A stretch of DNA of 64,000 nt, taken from assembly GCF_028435365.1 (NCBI RefSeq), contig NZ_JAGTJJ010000007.1:248001-312000 (forward strand), written 5' to 3'. The number at the start of each line of letters is the position of its first letter. The stretch's first letter is position 1. This document shows positions 45,727 through 54,568 of this stretch, piece after piece. The notes below the pieces were generated by a model that did no database searches, had not been told where the DNA came from, and worked only from the letters and a program-made list of their open reading frames with translations. The position numbers were made by a program, and so were the translations under genes. Source of the stretch: Polyangium jinanense (GTDB lineage: Bacteria; Myxococcota; Polyangia; Polyangiales; Polyangiaceae).

Positions 45727-48540
45727 ATGGCACGGCAGCGCTTCCTCTCCTTGTCCTCGGGCCTCGGCGCCCTGATCCTCGCCTTCGTCGGCGCGGGCGC
45801 GCGCCTGCCCGACGCCGGCCCGAGCGCGGCCCGCGTCGTCTCGCCCGGGATCCCGCTCGACGCGCCGGCTTATGGTCCTTCCAAGGGAAAACAGGCGACC
45901 CCCGCGGTCGCCTACGACGGAACGAACTGGCTCGTCGTGTGGGAACACCACGCGGCGGACGGTTTTTCCTCGGGCCTGCGCGGCGTCCTCGTGGGCCCGT
46001 CCGGCGCGCCGCTCGACCCGCAGGGCTTCGAGATCGAGCCGTCCGTCGGGTACAACTTCGCGCCCGCCGCCGCGTGGGACGGCGCGAACTGGGTCGTCGC
46101 CTGGGAAAGCGGCGTTCCGGGCGACGGTACGAACTGGGACATTCGCGCGCGGCGCTTCGGGCCGACCGGTACTCCGCTCGGCGACTCGTTCGTCCTCGGC
46201 GGCGCCACCAATGCGCAACGCGCCCCGGCCATCGCCGCGGCAAATAGCCGCGTCCTCGTCGTCTGGGAGGATTTCCGTAATGGCACCTCGAACGACATCT
46301 TCGGCGCGCGTCTCCTCTCGAACGGCGTCCTGCTCGACCCGCTCGGCCTTTCCATCGGCGCCGCCACGAACGAGCAGAGCCGCCCCGCGGTCGCCTGGGA
46401 TGGCACGAGCTTCGTCGTCGCCTGGCAGGACTATCGCAGCGGCACGAACCAGGATGTGTACGCGGCGCGCGTGACGCCCGCGGGCGTCGTCCTCGATCCT
46501 GCGGGCATTGTCGTCTCCACGGTCGCGGGCAGCCAGATGTATCCGTCTGTCGCCAGCAATGGCATGAGCTCGCTCGTCGTCTGGCGTGATTACCGCAGCG
46601 GCAGCTCGTACGACATTTACGGCGCGCGTATCGATCCGAACGGCACGGTGCTCGACGCCGCGGGCGTGCTCGTCTCGGCCGCGTCGGGCTCCCAGCGATA
46701 TCCCCAGATCGCCTGGGATGGCGTGAACTTCGTCGCCGTCTGGGAAGACCTGCGCAATGGCGGCGGCGTGTACGATCTGTATGCCACCCGCGTCGATTCC
46801 CAGGGCACGGTCCTCGATCCGGCCGGGTTCGCCGTGATCAAAGGCGGCACGGACGACCTCTCCGTCGCGCTTGCCCCCGGCGCGACCCACACCCTCGCCG
46901 TCTGGGATGTCGACCGGGACAACCGCGATATCGTCGGCGCGCGTATCAGCCAGGGCGGCACGGCCGTTGACACGCCTCCGGCGCTGCTCTCCACGGCGCC
47001 GAACGAGGAGCGCATCGGCGACGCGGCGTTCGACGGGACGAACTGGTTCGTCGTCTGGGCGGACTCGCGAAATGGAGAGAGCGTCATTGCCGGCGTCCGC
47101 GTGAGCCCTGCGGGGGCGGTCCTCGATGCCTCGGCGATCCTCATCGCCACCGGCCAGGGCCCCGTCGCGGACCCGCGCGTCGCGTTCGACGGGAAAAACC
47201 ATCTCGTCGTCTGGACCGACCGACGCACGATGCAAAACCAATCCGACGTCTACGCGGCGCGCGTGACCCCTGCCGGCGCCGTCCTCGATCCCGGTGGATT
47301 TCCCGTCGCCACGGGCACTTCGTCGCAGCAGTCGCCGTCCGTCGCCTCCACGGGGAGCGCCTGGCTCGTCGCATGGCTCGACGATCGCACGGGTGCCACG
47401 GCGTGGGACATCTATGGCGCGCGTGTCTCGCCTTTTGGCGCGGTGCAGGACCCCCAGGGCTTTCCGATCACGACCGCGCCGGGCTCCCAGTACATCTCGG
47501 ACATGGCCTCGAATGGCTCGCTCTACCTCGCCGTGGCCACCGATCACCGCAATGACACGACAGGCGACGTGTATGCCTTCCGGATCGACCCGAGCGGCGT
47601 AGTCCTCGACGCCGCGGGCATTCCCGTATCGGTCGCGCCGAATGCGCAGACGAGCCCCTCGGTCGGCCTCGATGGCAAGGATTTCCTCGTCGTGTGGTCG
47701 GACGACCGAGCGGCCACGGCCCCCGATATTCACGCCGCGCGGGTCACGGCCGCGGGGGTCGTCCTCGATCCGGACAGCCTCGTGCTCGCGGCGACCCCCA
47801 GCGCCGAGCGTGCGCCTTCCGTGGCCTTCGACGGCGCGCGCCACGTCGTCACGTATTCGATTGCCTCGGACAGCGCGAACGACATTGCGGGGCTTCGGCT
47901 GCACACGGATGGCACGCCCGTGGATGCGATGCCTTTCGTGATCAGCGCCGAGCCGGCGGAGGAGAATCCGTCGATCGCTTGCGCGGGGCCGCCTGGAAGT
48001 GTGCTCGTCGCATACGGGGCGCAGGACGACGTGACGGATCGAATTCGCGTCCGGGCGAGGGTCGTGACCGACGATGGAGGCGGCGGAGCCGGCGGCGCAG
48101 GAGGCGGAAGCGGAGGCGGAGGCGGAGGCGGAAGCGGGGGCGGAAGCGGGGGCGCAGGCGCAGGCGGAAGCGGTGGCGCAGGCGGAAACGGAGGCGCAGG
48201 CGCAGGCGGAAGCGCAGGCGCAGGCGCAGGCGGAAGCGGTGGCGCAGGCGCTGGCGGAGCCGGTGGCGGAAGTGGCGGCGCAGGCGGGACTGGCGGCATC
48301 GCTGGAAACGGCGGCGCTGGCGGCAGCGCCGGCGCGGGCGGGGAGGGGGGCCTTGGTGGAATGGGCGGTGGGGCTTCGTCGGGGGGCGGTGATCGGCCTT
48401 CGGGTCCGATCCTCGTGGATGACGGTTGTGGGTGCCGGATGACCGACGACGCTTCGGGGACATCGCCGGCTCTCCTCTCGCTTGCCGCGCTTTTTCTCCT
48501 GCGGAGACGTCGGATCGAGCGTAAGCTCCGGTCCGCGTGA
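45727..48540 (+). CDS. Large secreted beta-propeller protein with MYXO-CTERM-type anchor
   Basis: A 937-residue protein with a signal peptide (SLSSGLGALILAFVGAGA). Residues about 50-770 are some 13 repeats of 55 residues with a common core such as YDGTNWLVVWEHHA, PAVAWDGTSFVVAWQDYRSG and DVYAARVTPAGVVLDPAG. A Gly/Ala/Ser run of about 100 residues follows. The end carries GCGCRMTDD, a hydrophobic helix (ALLSLAALFLL) and RRRRIERK, the MYXO-CTERM sorting layout (Cys motif, helix, Arg-rich tail). Such proteins are processed and held at the cell surface. The TGA overlaps the GTG start of the next gene. Confidence 0.85.
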   Translation: MARQRFLSLSSGLGALILAFVGAGARLPDAGPSAARVVSPGIPLDAPAYGPSKGKQATPAVAYDGTNWLVVWEHHAADGFSSGLRGVLVGPSGAPLDPQGFEIEPSVGYNFAPAAAWDGANWVVAWESGVPGDGTNWDIRARRFGPTGTPLGDSFVLGGATNAQRAPAIAAANSRVLVVWEDFRNGTSNDIFGARLLSNGVLLDPLGLSIGAATNEQSRPAVAWDGTSFVVAWQDYRSGTNQDVYAARVTPAGVVLDPAGIVVSTVAGSQMYPSVASNGMSSLVVWRDYRSGSSYDIYGARIDPNGTVLDAAGVLVSAASGSQRYPQIAWDGVNFVAVWEDLRNGGGVYDLYATRVDSQGTVLDPAGFAVIKGGTDDLSVALAPGATHTLAVWDVDRDNRDIVGARISQGGTAVDTPPALLSTAPNEERIGDAAFDGTNWFVVWADSRNGESVIAGVRVSPAGAVLDASAILIATGQGPVADPRVAFDGKNHLVVWTDRRTMQNQSDVYAARVTPAGAVLDPGGFPVATGTSSQQSPSVASTGSAWLVAWLDDRTGATAWDIYGARVSPFGAVQDPQGFPITTAPGSQYISDMASNGSLYLAVATDHRNDTTGDVYAFRIDPSGVVLDAAGIPVSVAPNAQTSPSVGLDGKDFLVVWSDDRAATAPDIHAARVTAAGVVLDPDSLVLAATPSAERAPSVAFDGARHVVTYSIASDSANDIAGLRLHTDGTPVDAMPFVISAEPAEENPSIACAGPPGSVLVAYGAQDDVTDRIRVRARVVTDDGGGGAGGAGGGSGGGGGGGSGGGSGGAGAGGSGGAGGNGGAGAGGSAGAGAGGSGGAGAGGAGGGSGGAGGTGGIAGNGGAGGSAGAGGEGGLGGMGGGASSGGGDRPSGPILVDDGCGCRMTDDASGTSPALLSLAALFLLRRRRIERKLRSA
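48078..48350 (+). repeat. Gly/Ala-codon low-complexity run in the MYXO-CTERM gene
   Basis: About 270 bp of purine-rich GGC/GGA/GCA codons, built on short units like GGAGGCGGAGGC and GGCGCAGGCGCA. It encodes the flexible Gly/Ala/Ser linker before the anchor. The repetitive DNA invites length variation, and may cause assembly errors. Confidence 0.7.
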
Positions 48541-48977
48541 CGACGGCGGGGGATCCATCGGTGGGCACGGAGCTACGTTTCGGCGCGCACAGGCTCGCGT
48601 TCGAGGAGCCGGACACGGTCCATATCGAGCTTTGCGGCGAGCTCGGCGACGAGCTCCAGTCGTTGGTCGAGGCCCTCGAGGCCTGGTCCGTCGGCCGCCC
48701 CTACATACTCACGCTCGCCTCCGTCTCGCGCGTCACGACCTGGACCGCGGGGGCGCGGAAGGTCGCATTGTCGTCGCACCAGATTCGCCTCCCGCCGCGC
48801 GCCCTCGCCCTTTATGGGGGAGGTTTTGCTTTACGCATGTCCGTCGAAATGCTCATGCGCGCGACCGCCGTGCTCGGCGCCCGCGATCGATACTTCTTCC
48901 ACGGCCACGACGAGGCCGAGGCGCGCGCGTGGCTCACGGACATGCGCCCGAAGCTCGCGGGCGCGGCGAGGGCGTAA
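48537..48977 (+). CDS. STAS-like domain protein
   Basis: A 146-residue cytoplasmic protein. The pattern HIELCGELGDELQSLVEALE, PYILTLASVSRVTTW and ARKVALSSHQIRLPPRALAL resembles a STAS/anti-sigma-antagonist fold, in the diverged form common in myxobacteria that keep no clear phosphorylatable Ser. The C-terminus is helical (EAEARAWLTDMRPKL). The GTG start overlaps the previous stop (GTGA), so it is coupled to the MYXO-CTERM gene. The family call is moderate; partners unknown. Confidence 0.6.
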   Translation: MTTAGDPSVGTELRFGAHRLAFEEPDTVHIELCGELGDELQSLVEALEAWSVGRPYILTLASVSRVTTWTAGARKVALSSHQIRLPPRALALYGGGFALRMSVEMLMRATAVLGARDRYFFHGHDEAEARAWLTDMRPKLAGAARA

Positions 48978-49003
48978 CCCCGCGCGCGCTTCGTCGCGGG
49001 TTA
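48975..49003. terminator. Hairpin whose arms are the stop codons of two convergent genes
   Basis: TAACCCCGCG (48975-48984) pairs, with one bulged base, with CGCGGGTTA (48995-49003). The first TAA is the stop of the rightward STAS gene, and the last TTA is the stop of the leftward nuclease gene. A compact two-way structure; no T-run. Confidence 0.45.
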
Positions 49004-49987
49004 CCCCTCGTTCCGCGGCGCGAGCCAGCGTGCGAGCTCGTCCGGCGATCGATCGAGCACGACGTCCCCGACGCGAATCGCGCCGAGTTTGGCGAGCCGG
49101 TCGGCCAGGGTTTGTCGTTCCGGCGTGGTCAACGGGCGCCCGAGGCGCCGTTCGAACTGGTGGGCGAGTGTTTCGAGACGTCCCTGGAGACGCCCTTCCT
49201 TGCGTCCCTCTTTGCGCCCTTCCTTACGCCCTTCTCTGAAGATCCAGTTTTGCATGACCAACCTCCCGGACCCCACAGAAGCTACCACATCCCCAAGCCC
49301 TTTCACACGATCGTTTGTCTCCGCGAGGACGCTCATGGCTGCGCAGAGTTCCTCGAGCTCCGAGGCGGAGCACTGCGCGCGCAAAATCTCCATGACCTGC
49401 GCGAGTTTGTCCGCGTCCACATCCCGCGTCAGGGGCGCGAAGATCAACCAGAACGGACTTCCTTGTTCGGTTGCTCGTCGTACGAGCTCGGCCACGGTCC
49501 GCTGGTAGACCGGCTCCACGCGGAACGAGACCCCGGAAAACGGCCGATCGTCCGGCGAGGTTCGGTACACGCCTTGCTCGGGCCAGGGTTCGTCGCGGCC
49601 GGCCAGGAGCACGAGTACGCTCTCGATGCGCGGCGGCCTCTCGTCCGGGTTCGTCCCGCGCCGCGCGCGCGCCTCGTCCCCCAGCGCGAGCGCCGTCAGG
49701 GTGTTGTATTCGAACATCCGCCACGACACGTCCCGTGTCATGGTCCGCGCCCATTCCACGTGCAGCAGCCGTTTTCCCTCGGCTGCCTTCACGAGCAGCG
49801 CGCGATCGAGCCGCCGCTGTCGTGACGTCACCTGCGTATCGACCCATTCCAAAGGCTCGATGGGCCCCTCGCAATCGAGCAGCGCCCGCGCGACCGCGTG
49901 GGGCAGCTTCCGCGACACGTGCCGGAGGATCAGATCGATGTCGTCCCCCGCCAAGACTCGCCCCGCTCCTCGCTCGGTCGCTTGCAC
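49001..49987 (-). CDS. Rpn/YhgA-like putative PD-(D/E)XK nuclease
   Basis: A 328-residue protein. The N-terminal half fits the Rpn/YhgA-type (COG5464, PD-(D/E)XK) fold: RRLDRALLVKAAEGKRLLHVEW, where the last part matches the E-x-K/Q-like core strand, and MFEYNTLTALALGDEARAR. The middle has SVLVLLAGRDEPWP. The C-terminal part bears the run FREGRKEGRKEGRKEGRL, a hallmark of these proteins, then a short helical domain (QRLADRL type). Some relatives promote DNA cleavage and recombination. The start is a GTG at 49987. Convergent with the STAS gene. Confidence 0.65.
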   Translation of the reverse strand: MQATERGAGRVLAGDDIDLILRHVSRKLPHAVARALLDCEGPIEPLEWVDTQVTSRQRRLDRALLVKAAEGKRLLHVEWARTMTRDVSWRMFEYNTLTALALGDEARARRGTNPDERPPRIESVLVLLAGRDEPWPEQGVYRTSPDDRPFSGVSFRVEPVYQRTVAELVRRATEQGSPFWLIFAPLTRDVDADKLAQVMEILRAQCSASELEELCAAMSVLAETNDRVKGLGDVVASVGSGRLVMQNWIFREGRKEGRKEGRKEGRLQGRLETLAHQFERRLGRPLTTPERQTLADRLAKLGAIRVGDVVLDRSPDELARWLAPRNEG

Positions 49988-50180
49988 GCGCGGGGCCGAG
50001 AGCGATCCTCGTGCCAGGACAAAGCCCCTGCAATCCCTGCGAACTTCGGCCCTCCGGGGGTGGTGCCGCCGTTTTTCGCCAGGCGCCCGCCAGGCGCGCC
50101 CAAGCGACCCCTCGGCCTCGGCCGTGGCTCTTCGCGAGCGTAGCCCGGGGCGGAACCGGTGCTAAGGTGCGCGCGCCGCC

Positions 50181-51800
50181 GTGTCCGACCCTCAACTCCT
50201 CCAGCGCGAGATCGCTCGCCGCAAGACCTTCGCCATCATCTCCCACCCCGACGCGGGCAAGACCACGCTCACCGAGAAGCTCCTGCTCTACGGCGGGGCC
50301 ATCCAGCTCGCGGGCGCCGTCAAGGCCAAGCGCGCGCGCGCGCACGCCGTCAGCGACTACCTGGAGATGGAGCGCGAGCGCGGCATCTCCATCCAGTCGA
50401 GCGTCCTGCAGTTCCCTTACAAGGGCCGCCTGCTCTCGCTCGTCGACACCCCGGGCCACGCCGACTTCAGCGAGGACACCTACCGCGCGCTCATGGCCAC
50501 CGACGCGGCCATCATGCTCCTCGACTCGGCCAAGGGCGTCGAGGCGCAGACGAAGAAGCTTTTCCGCGTCTGCAAGCTCCGCTCGATGCCCATCTTCAGC
50601 TTCGTCAACAAGATGGACCGGCCCGGCCGCGATCCGTTCGAGCTCATCGGCGAAGTCGAGGAGGTCCTCGGCATCGGCGTCTACCCGATCACCTGGCCCA
50701 TCACCGTCCGTGGCCAGTTCAAGGGCGTCTACCACCGCCTCCTCCGGCAGGTGTTCCTCTTTCAGCAGGTCGCCCACGGCGCCGAGATGGCGCCCATGCA
50801 GGCCCACGACCTCTATGCGCCCGAGCTCGAGCAGGCCGTGGAAGAGGAGGGCGTCAAGCAGCTCCGCGAGGACGTCGAGCTCCTCGACGCGGCCGGCGAT
50901 GCCCTCGACACGGGCAAACTCGCGCGCGGCGAGGTCACGCCGATGTTCTTCGGCAGCGCATTGACGAATTTCGGCCTCCCGCAGCTCCTCGATTCCTTCG
51001 TGGAGATGATGCCCCAGCCGGCCCCTCGCGCGAGCGACAAGGGCGCGATCACCCCCGACGACGAGCGATTCACCGCGTTCGTCTTCAAGATCCAGGCGAA
51101 CATGGATCGCGCCCATCGCGACCGCATTGCGTTCGTCCGCGTCTGCTCGGGCCAGTACGAGCGCGGCATGAAGGTCCGCCACGTCCGGCTCGATCGCGAC
51201 ATTCGCCTCACGAACCCCGTGCAATTCCTCGCGCAGGAGCGCACCGTCGTCGACGACGGTTTCGCGGGCGACATCATCGGCGTCTTCGATCCGGGCATCT
51301 TCCTCATCGGCGACACCCTCACGGACGGCGCGAACGTCAAATATGCGCCGCTCCCGCAGTTCCCGCCCGAGCATTTCGGCCGCGTGGTGATGGTCGATCC
51401 GATGAAACGCAAGCAGCTCAAGAAGGGCCTCGAGCAGCTCGCGCAGGAGGGCAGCGTGCAGCTCTTCCGGCCACCGGAGGGCCGCGAGGGCGAGTCCATT
51501 CTCGGCGCCGTCGGCGAGCTCCAGTTCGACGTCGTCAAGCACCGCCTCCTCAACGAATACGGCGCGGACGTCCGTATCGAGCGCCTCTCGTGGAACATCG
51601 CGCGCTGGGTCGAGGGCGAGCCCGTGCCCCTCGCGGAGCTCGAATCGCAGCTCTACGGCTATGGCGCGCTCGACGTGCATGGCCAGCCCGTCGTCCTTTT
51701 CAAGGGCGACTGGCAGCTCGAGACCTGCGCGAAGGCCTTCCCCAAGACCCGCTTCGTCGAGCTCGGCGCGGGCGCGCTCAAATTGCCCACGGCGGACTGA
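50181..51800 (+). CDS. prfC: Peptide chain release factor 3
   Basis: A 539-residue translational GTPase that recycles class 1 release factors from the ribosome. G1 motif SHPDAGKTTLTEKLLLYGG, G2 ERERGISIQSSVLQF, G3 DTPGHADFSEDTYRAL, G4 FVNKMDRPGRD; the later domains have MFFGSALTNFGLPQLL, GAITPDDERFTAFVFKIQAN and VGELQFDVVKHRLLNEYGA, all typical RF3. The start is GTG 50181, and length is usual for the family. The 193-bp gap before it contains no other gene. Confidence 0.95.
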   Translation: MSDPQLLQREIARRKTFAIISHPDAGKTTLTEKLLLYGGAIQLAGAVKAKRARAHAVSDYLEMERERGISIQSSVLQFPYKGRLLSLVDTPGHADFSEDTYRALMATDAAIMLLDSAKGVEAQTKKLFRVCKLRSMPIFSFVNKMDRPGRDPFELIGEVEEVLGIGVYPITWPITVRGQFKGVYHRLLRQVFLFQQVAHGAEMAPMQAHDLYAPELEQAVEEEGVKQLREDVELLDAAGDALDTGKLARGEVTPMFFGSALTNFGLPQLLDSFVEMMPQPAPRASDKGAITPDDERFTAFVFKIQANMDRAHRDRIAFVRVCSGQYERGMKVRHVRLDRDIRLTNPVQFLAQERTVVDDGFAGDIIGVFDPGIFLIGDTLTDGANVKYAPLPQFPPEHFGRVVMVDPMKRKQLKKGLEQLAQEGSVQLFRPPEGREGESILGAVGELQFDVVKHRLLNEYGADVRIERLSWNIARWVEGEPVPLAELESQLYGYGALDVHGQPVVLFKGDWQLETCAKAFPKTRFVELGAGALKLPTAD

Positions 51801-51854
51801 GCGCGCGTCTCAGGACGCCCTTCGGGGCGCGACCGGCGCATGATACAAGGGATC

Positions 51855-53183
51855 ATGCGCCTTCGATCTCCCTCTTTCCTTCTCCTCACGGCCCTCTCCC
51901 TCCTCGTGGCGCCGGCTTGCGGCCCGGACGCGGAAACGCCCCCGACCATTGCCCCGGTCCGGCCGGAGCCGCCGGCCGAGAACGACCCTGCGTTCACCGT
52001 GACCGGCGTCCCGCGCTACGTCCTCGCCGGTGACGGCCTCACGGTGCCCACGAAGGCCTTTCAGATCAACGTCACGGCCCCCAAGGACATCGTCGACATC
52101 GACGCCTGGATCGACGGCGCCGCGGAGCCGGTTCCGCTCGTCTTCAACGGCAACCAGTCGGAGGGCGAGATCGGGACGCTCGACCTCCCGATTGGCAACC
52201 ATTCCTTCATGCTCTCCGTGCGTGGCTCGAAGGACGCCTTTTTTCGCGCGGAATTCGTCAAGGGCCACGCCCTCTACATGGTCATCTCGACCGACTGGGA
52301 TTTTTCGGACGTCGACGACCGCGTCCTCGACCACCACACCGAGCTTCACACGGCGCACCCCGAGCTCAAGATCACGCACCTCATCGGCCCGTACACCTTC
52401 ACGGATCCGGCCATTCCCCAGCAGCGCCGCGACGACCTCGTGAGCTGGGCCCAGGGCATGCGCAGCACGTACGGCGACGAGATCGGCCTCCACATCCATC
52501 CATATTGCAACTTCGTCGAGGCGGCGGGTGTGGCTTGTAAAACTTCGCCATCCGTCGCCGATCCGGCCGGGGACCCCACCGGTTACACCGTGCGCCTCGG
52601 GGCCTACAGCCGCGAGGAATGGAAAACGCTCTTCGGCAAGGCCAACGAGATCTGGGAGCAGGTCGGCTTCGGCAAGCCCACCTCCTTCCGCGCCGGCGCG
52701 TGGACGCTGGAGACGCACGTCGCGCAGGCCCTCGTCGATACGGGCTTTTTGGTCGACTCCTCCGCGAACAACTGGAAGCTCATGGAGGAGTGGATCGGCT
52801 ACGACATCTACGAGTTCAACAAAACGCAATGGGCGCCGATCGGCGACACGAGCCAGCCGTATCGTCCGACCGAGGACAGCATCGTCGCCGGCGGCAAGGG
52901 CCCCGAGCTCGGCCTGCTCGAGGTCCCGGACAATGGCTGCATGGTCGATTACTGGGCCGTGGAGGAAATGGAAAACATCTTCGACGCGAACTGGAGCGGA
53001 GGCGCGCTCACCGCGCCCACGCAGGTCTCGACGGGCTTCCACCCCGCGACCACGCAGTATTACTCCCCGAACGAGTTCGAGCGCCTCGACGCGTTCTTCA
53101 CGTACGTCGACCAGTTCCTCGCCTCGAAGCACGAGGGCCCGGTCATCTACATCAACATGACCGACGCCACGAACGTCTGGTGA
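51855..53183 (+). CDS. Lipoprotein with NodB-like (polysaccharide deacetylase/glycoside hydrolase) fold
   Basis: A 442-residue predicted lipoprotein (MRLRSPSFLLLTALSLLVAPAC). After an Ig-like N-terminal region (FQINVTAPKDIVDIDAWIDG, GNHSFMLSVRGSKD), a NodB-like barrel begins with VISTDWDFSDVDD (two Asp in place of the usual metal-binding DD), then GLHIHPYCNF (His-x-His) and SFRAGAWTLETHVAQALVDT. The strand ending VIYINMTDA fits the same fold. ATG 51855 has an AAGGG motif upstream; an ATG five codons earlier is also in frame. Could act on extracellular or wall glycans. Confidence 0.7.
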   Translation: MRLRSPSFLLLTALSLLVAPACGPDAETPPTIAPVRPEPPAENDPAFTVTGVPRYVLAGDGLTVPTKAFQINVTAPKDIVDIDAWIDGAAEPVPLVFNGNQSEGEIGTLDLPIGNHSFMLSVRGSKDAFFRAEFVKGHALYMVISTDWDFSDVDDRVLDHHTELHTAHPELKITHLIGPYTFTDPAIPQQRRDDLVSWAQGMRSTYGDEIGLHIHPYCNFVEAAGVACKTSPSVADPAGDPTGYTVRLGAYSREEWKTLFGKANEIWEQVGFGKPTSFRAGAWTLETHVAQALVDTGFLVDSSANNWKLMEEWIGYDIYEFNKTQWAPIGDTSQPYRPTEDSIVAGGKGPELGLLEVPDNGCMVDYWAVEEMENIFDANWSGGALTAPTQVSTGFHPATTQYYSPNEFERLDAFFTYVDQFLASKHEGPVIYINMTDATNVW

Positions 53184-53184
53184 A

Positions 53185-54561
53185 TCAATCGGGATCGCGC
53201 CGCGTCCTCCGCACCCGGAACGCCGTCTCCGGCGGCAGGACCGGCGTGACGCCCGTCCACGCTTCCAGCGCATCGAGCGCTTTCGCGCGGTCCGGCTCCA
53301 TCAGATCGACGATCGACGCGGAATGGTTTTTCCCAGGCGCGAGGAACCAGTAGCTATCCTTCGCACTCCCGAGCTCGAAGGCCGCCGCCGTGTAAGGATC
53401 GGTCTCCCCGTACACGAAAAGGAGCCGTTCCCCCTCCGCCGAGATCCAGGTGGAAATGTCCTGCATCGCCGACGCATCGAACACCGGCGTCTTGCCCGGC
53501 GTGAGATACGTCTCCGGCACGTCGATCCCGGGGAACTGTAGCAGATCCGCGACGTTCGATTCCGTGACCGCCGGATACCCGAGCTCCGTGGCGGCTTGCC
53601 AGTAATAAGGCTCGTACGTGAGGAACTCCTCGTCCGACCAGAGGCTCGGCGAGGCGATCTCGTCGAGGAACGTCCACACATCGTCGTCCGTCGGCACGAT
53701 GCTCATGTCGGGACAAACGCTCTCGTCGTAATACTGCCAGAACGTGAAGATGAGCTGCAGTGTGGCCACCTCGAGCGCCTTCTCCCGCCCGAGCAGCTCG
53801 TAACCGAGCCCGTTCTCCGCGGCCTGCGCGTCGATCCGCGCGAGCATCGCCTCGCGCCGCACGAGCACCTCCCGCTGGAAATACCGCAGCGCGTCCTTGC
53901 AGGTCGAGCTCCCGAGCGACCCCACGAAATCGAGGTACCGCGCATCCGCCGTGCCGAAGCTGTGCGGCGCCACGTACGCGACCGTCCCGTCCACGTCGTC
54001 GGGGAAAAACCGCCGATGATACACGGACGTCATCCCGCCCTTGCTCCCGCCGGACGAGATCCATTTGCCCGTGTAGATCGGCTTCAACGCAAGGGCGATG
54101 CGGTGGTGATCCGCCGCGGCTTGTTCGATCGTGAGCAGCGACCAGTCGGCCGGCTCCGGCCGCGAGGGCGCGAAGAACCGTTGCTCCACGTAGAGCTGAT
54201 TCGCGCCGAGCAACATGGCCGGCTCCCGGATCCTTTGTCGCGTCGGACTGACGTTGTACCCCGACGTGCCGAGCACGAACGGCGCGGCCGCGTCCCTGTG
54301 GTGCAGGAGCAAGCGCTGCCGGAAGACCGACCCGCCTGCCGCGCCGTGATCCGCCGGCTGCTCGTACTCCATCACGAAGTAACGATATCCTTCGGCCCCC
54401 GAGTTCTCCTCCGTCACCACCATTCCGGGGATGGCCGCGAGCCGGTCGAAAATATCGACCTCCGGCGGCGGACGCGTGGGTTCGTCCGAGCAGGCGGGCA
54501 GAAAGCCAAGGGCGAGCGGGGCGACGAGGCAAAGCGCGCCCCGCATCCTTCGAGACATCAT
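53185..54561 (-). CDS. Lipoprotein S37-family (PS-10) peptidase
   Basis: A 458-residue predicted lipoprotein (lipobox FLPACSDE). The alpha/beta-hydrolase core has the nucleophile motif SSGGSKGGMTSVYHRRFFP (Ser in GGSKGG) at about 165-175, the acid in FVYGETDPYTAAAFEL, and the His in APGKNHSASI. These match the S37 family of prolyl-type aminopeptidases (tripeptidyl aminopeptidase, PS-10). The family is secreted; here it should be lipid-anchored. Stop is 1 bp from the stop of the convergent NodB-fold gene. Two ATGs overlap at the start (54561 and 54558). Confidence 0.8.
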   Translation of the reverse strand: MMSRRMRGALCLVAPLALGFLPACSDEPTRPPPEVDIFDRLAAIPGMVVTEENSGAEGYRYFVMEYEQPADHGAAGGSVFRQRLLLHHRDAAAPFVLGTSGYNVSPTRQRIREPAMLLGANQLYVEQRFFAPSRPEPADWSLLTIEQAAADHHRIALALKPIYTGKWISSGGSKGGMTSVYHRRFFPDDVDGTVAYVAPHSFGTADARYLDFVGSLGSSTCKDALRYFQREVLVRREAMLARIDAQAAENGLGYELLGREKALEVATLQLIFTFWQYYDESVCPDMSIVPTDDDVWTFLDEIASPSLWSDEEFLTYEPYYWQAATELGYPAVTESNVADLLQFPGIDVPETYLTPGKTPVFDASAMQDISTWISAEGERLLFVYGETDPYTAAAFELGSAKDSYWFLAPGKNHSASIVDLMEPDRAKALDALEAWTGVTPVLPPETAFRVRRTRRDPD

Positions 54562-54568
54562 CGTTCCC

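Noticed and set aside
43258..48558. A 5.3-kb open frame on the minus strand
   Set aside because: It lies antisense to the MopE/SBBP, proline-rich and MYXO-CTERM genes. It has no domain, a skewed Arg/Ala/Gly/Asp/His composition and no start signals; it is a high-GC shadow.
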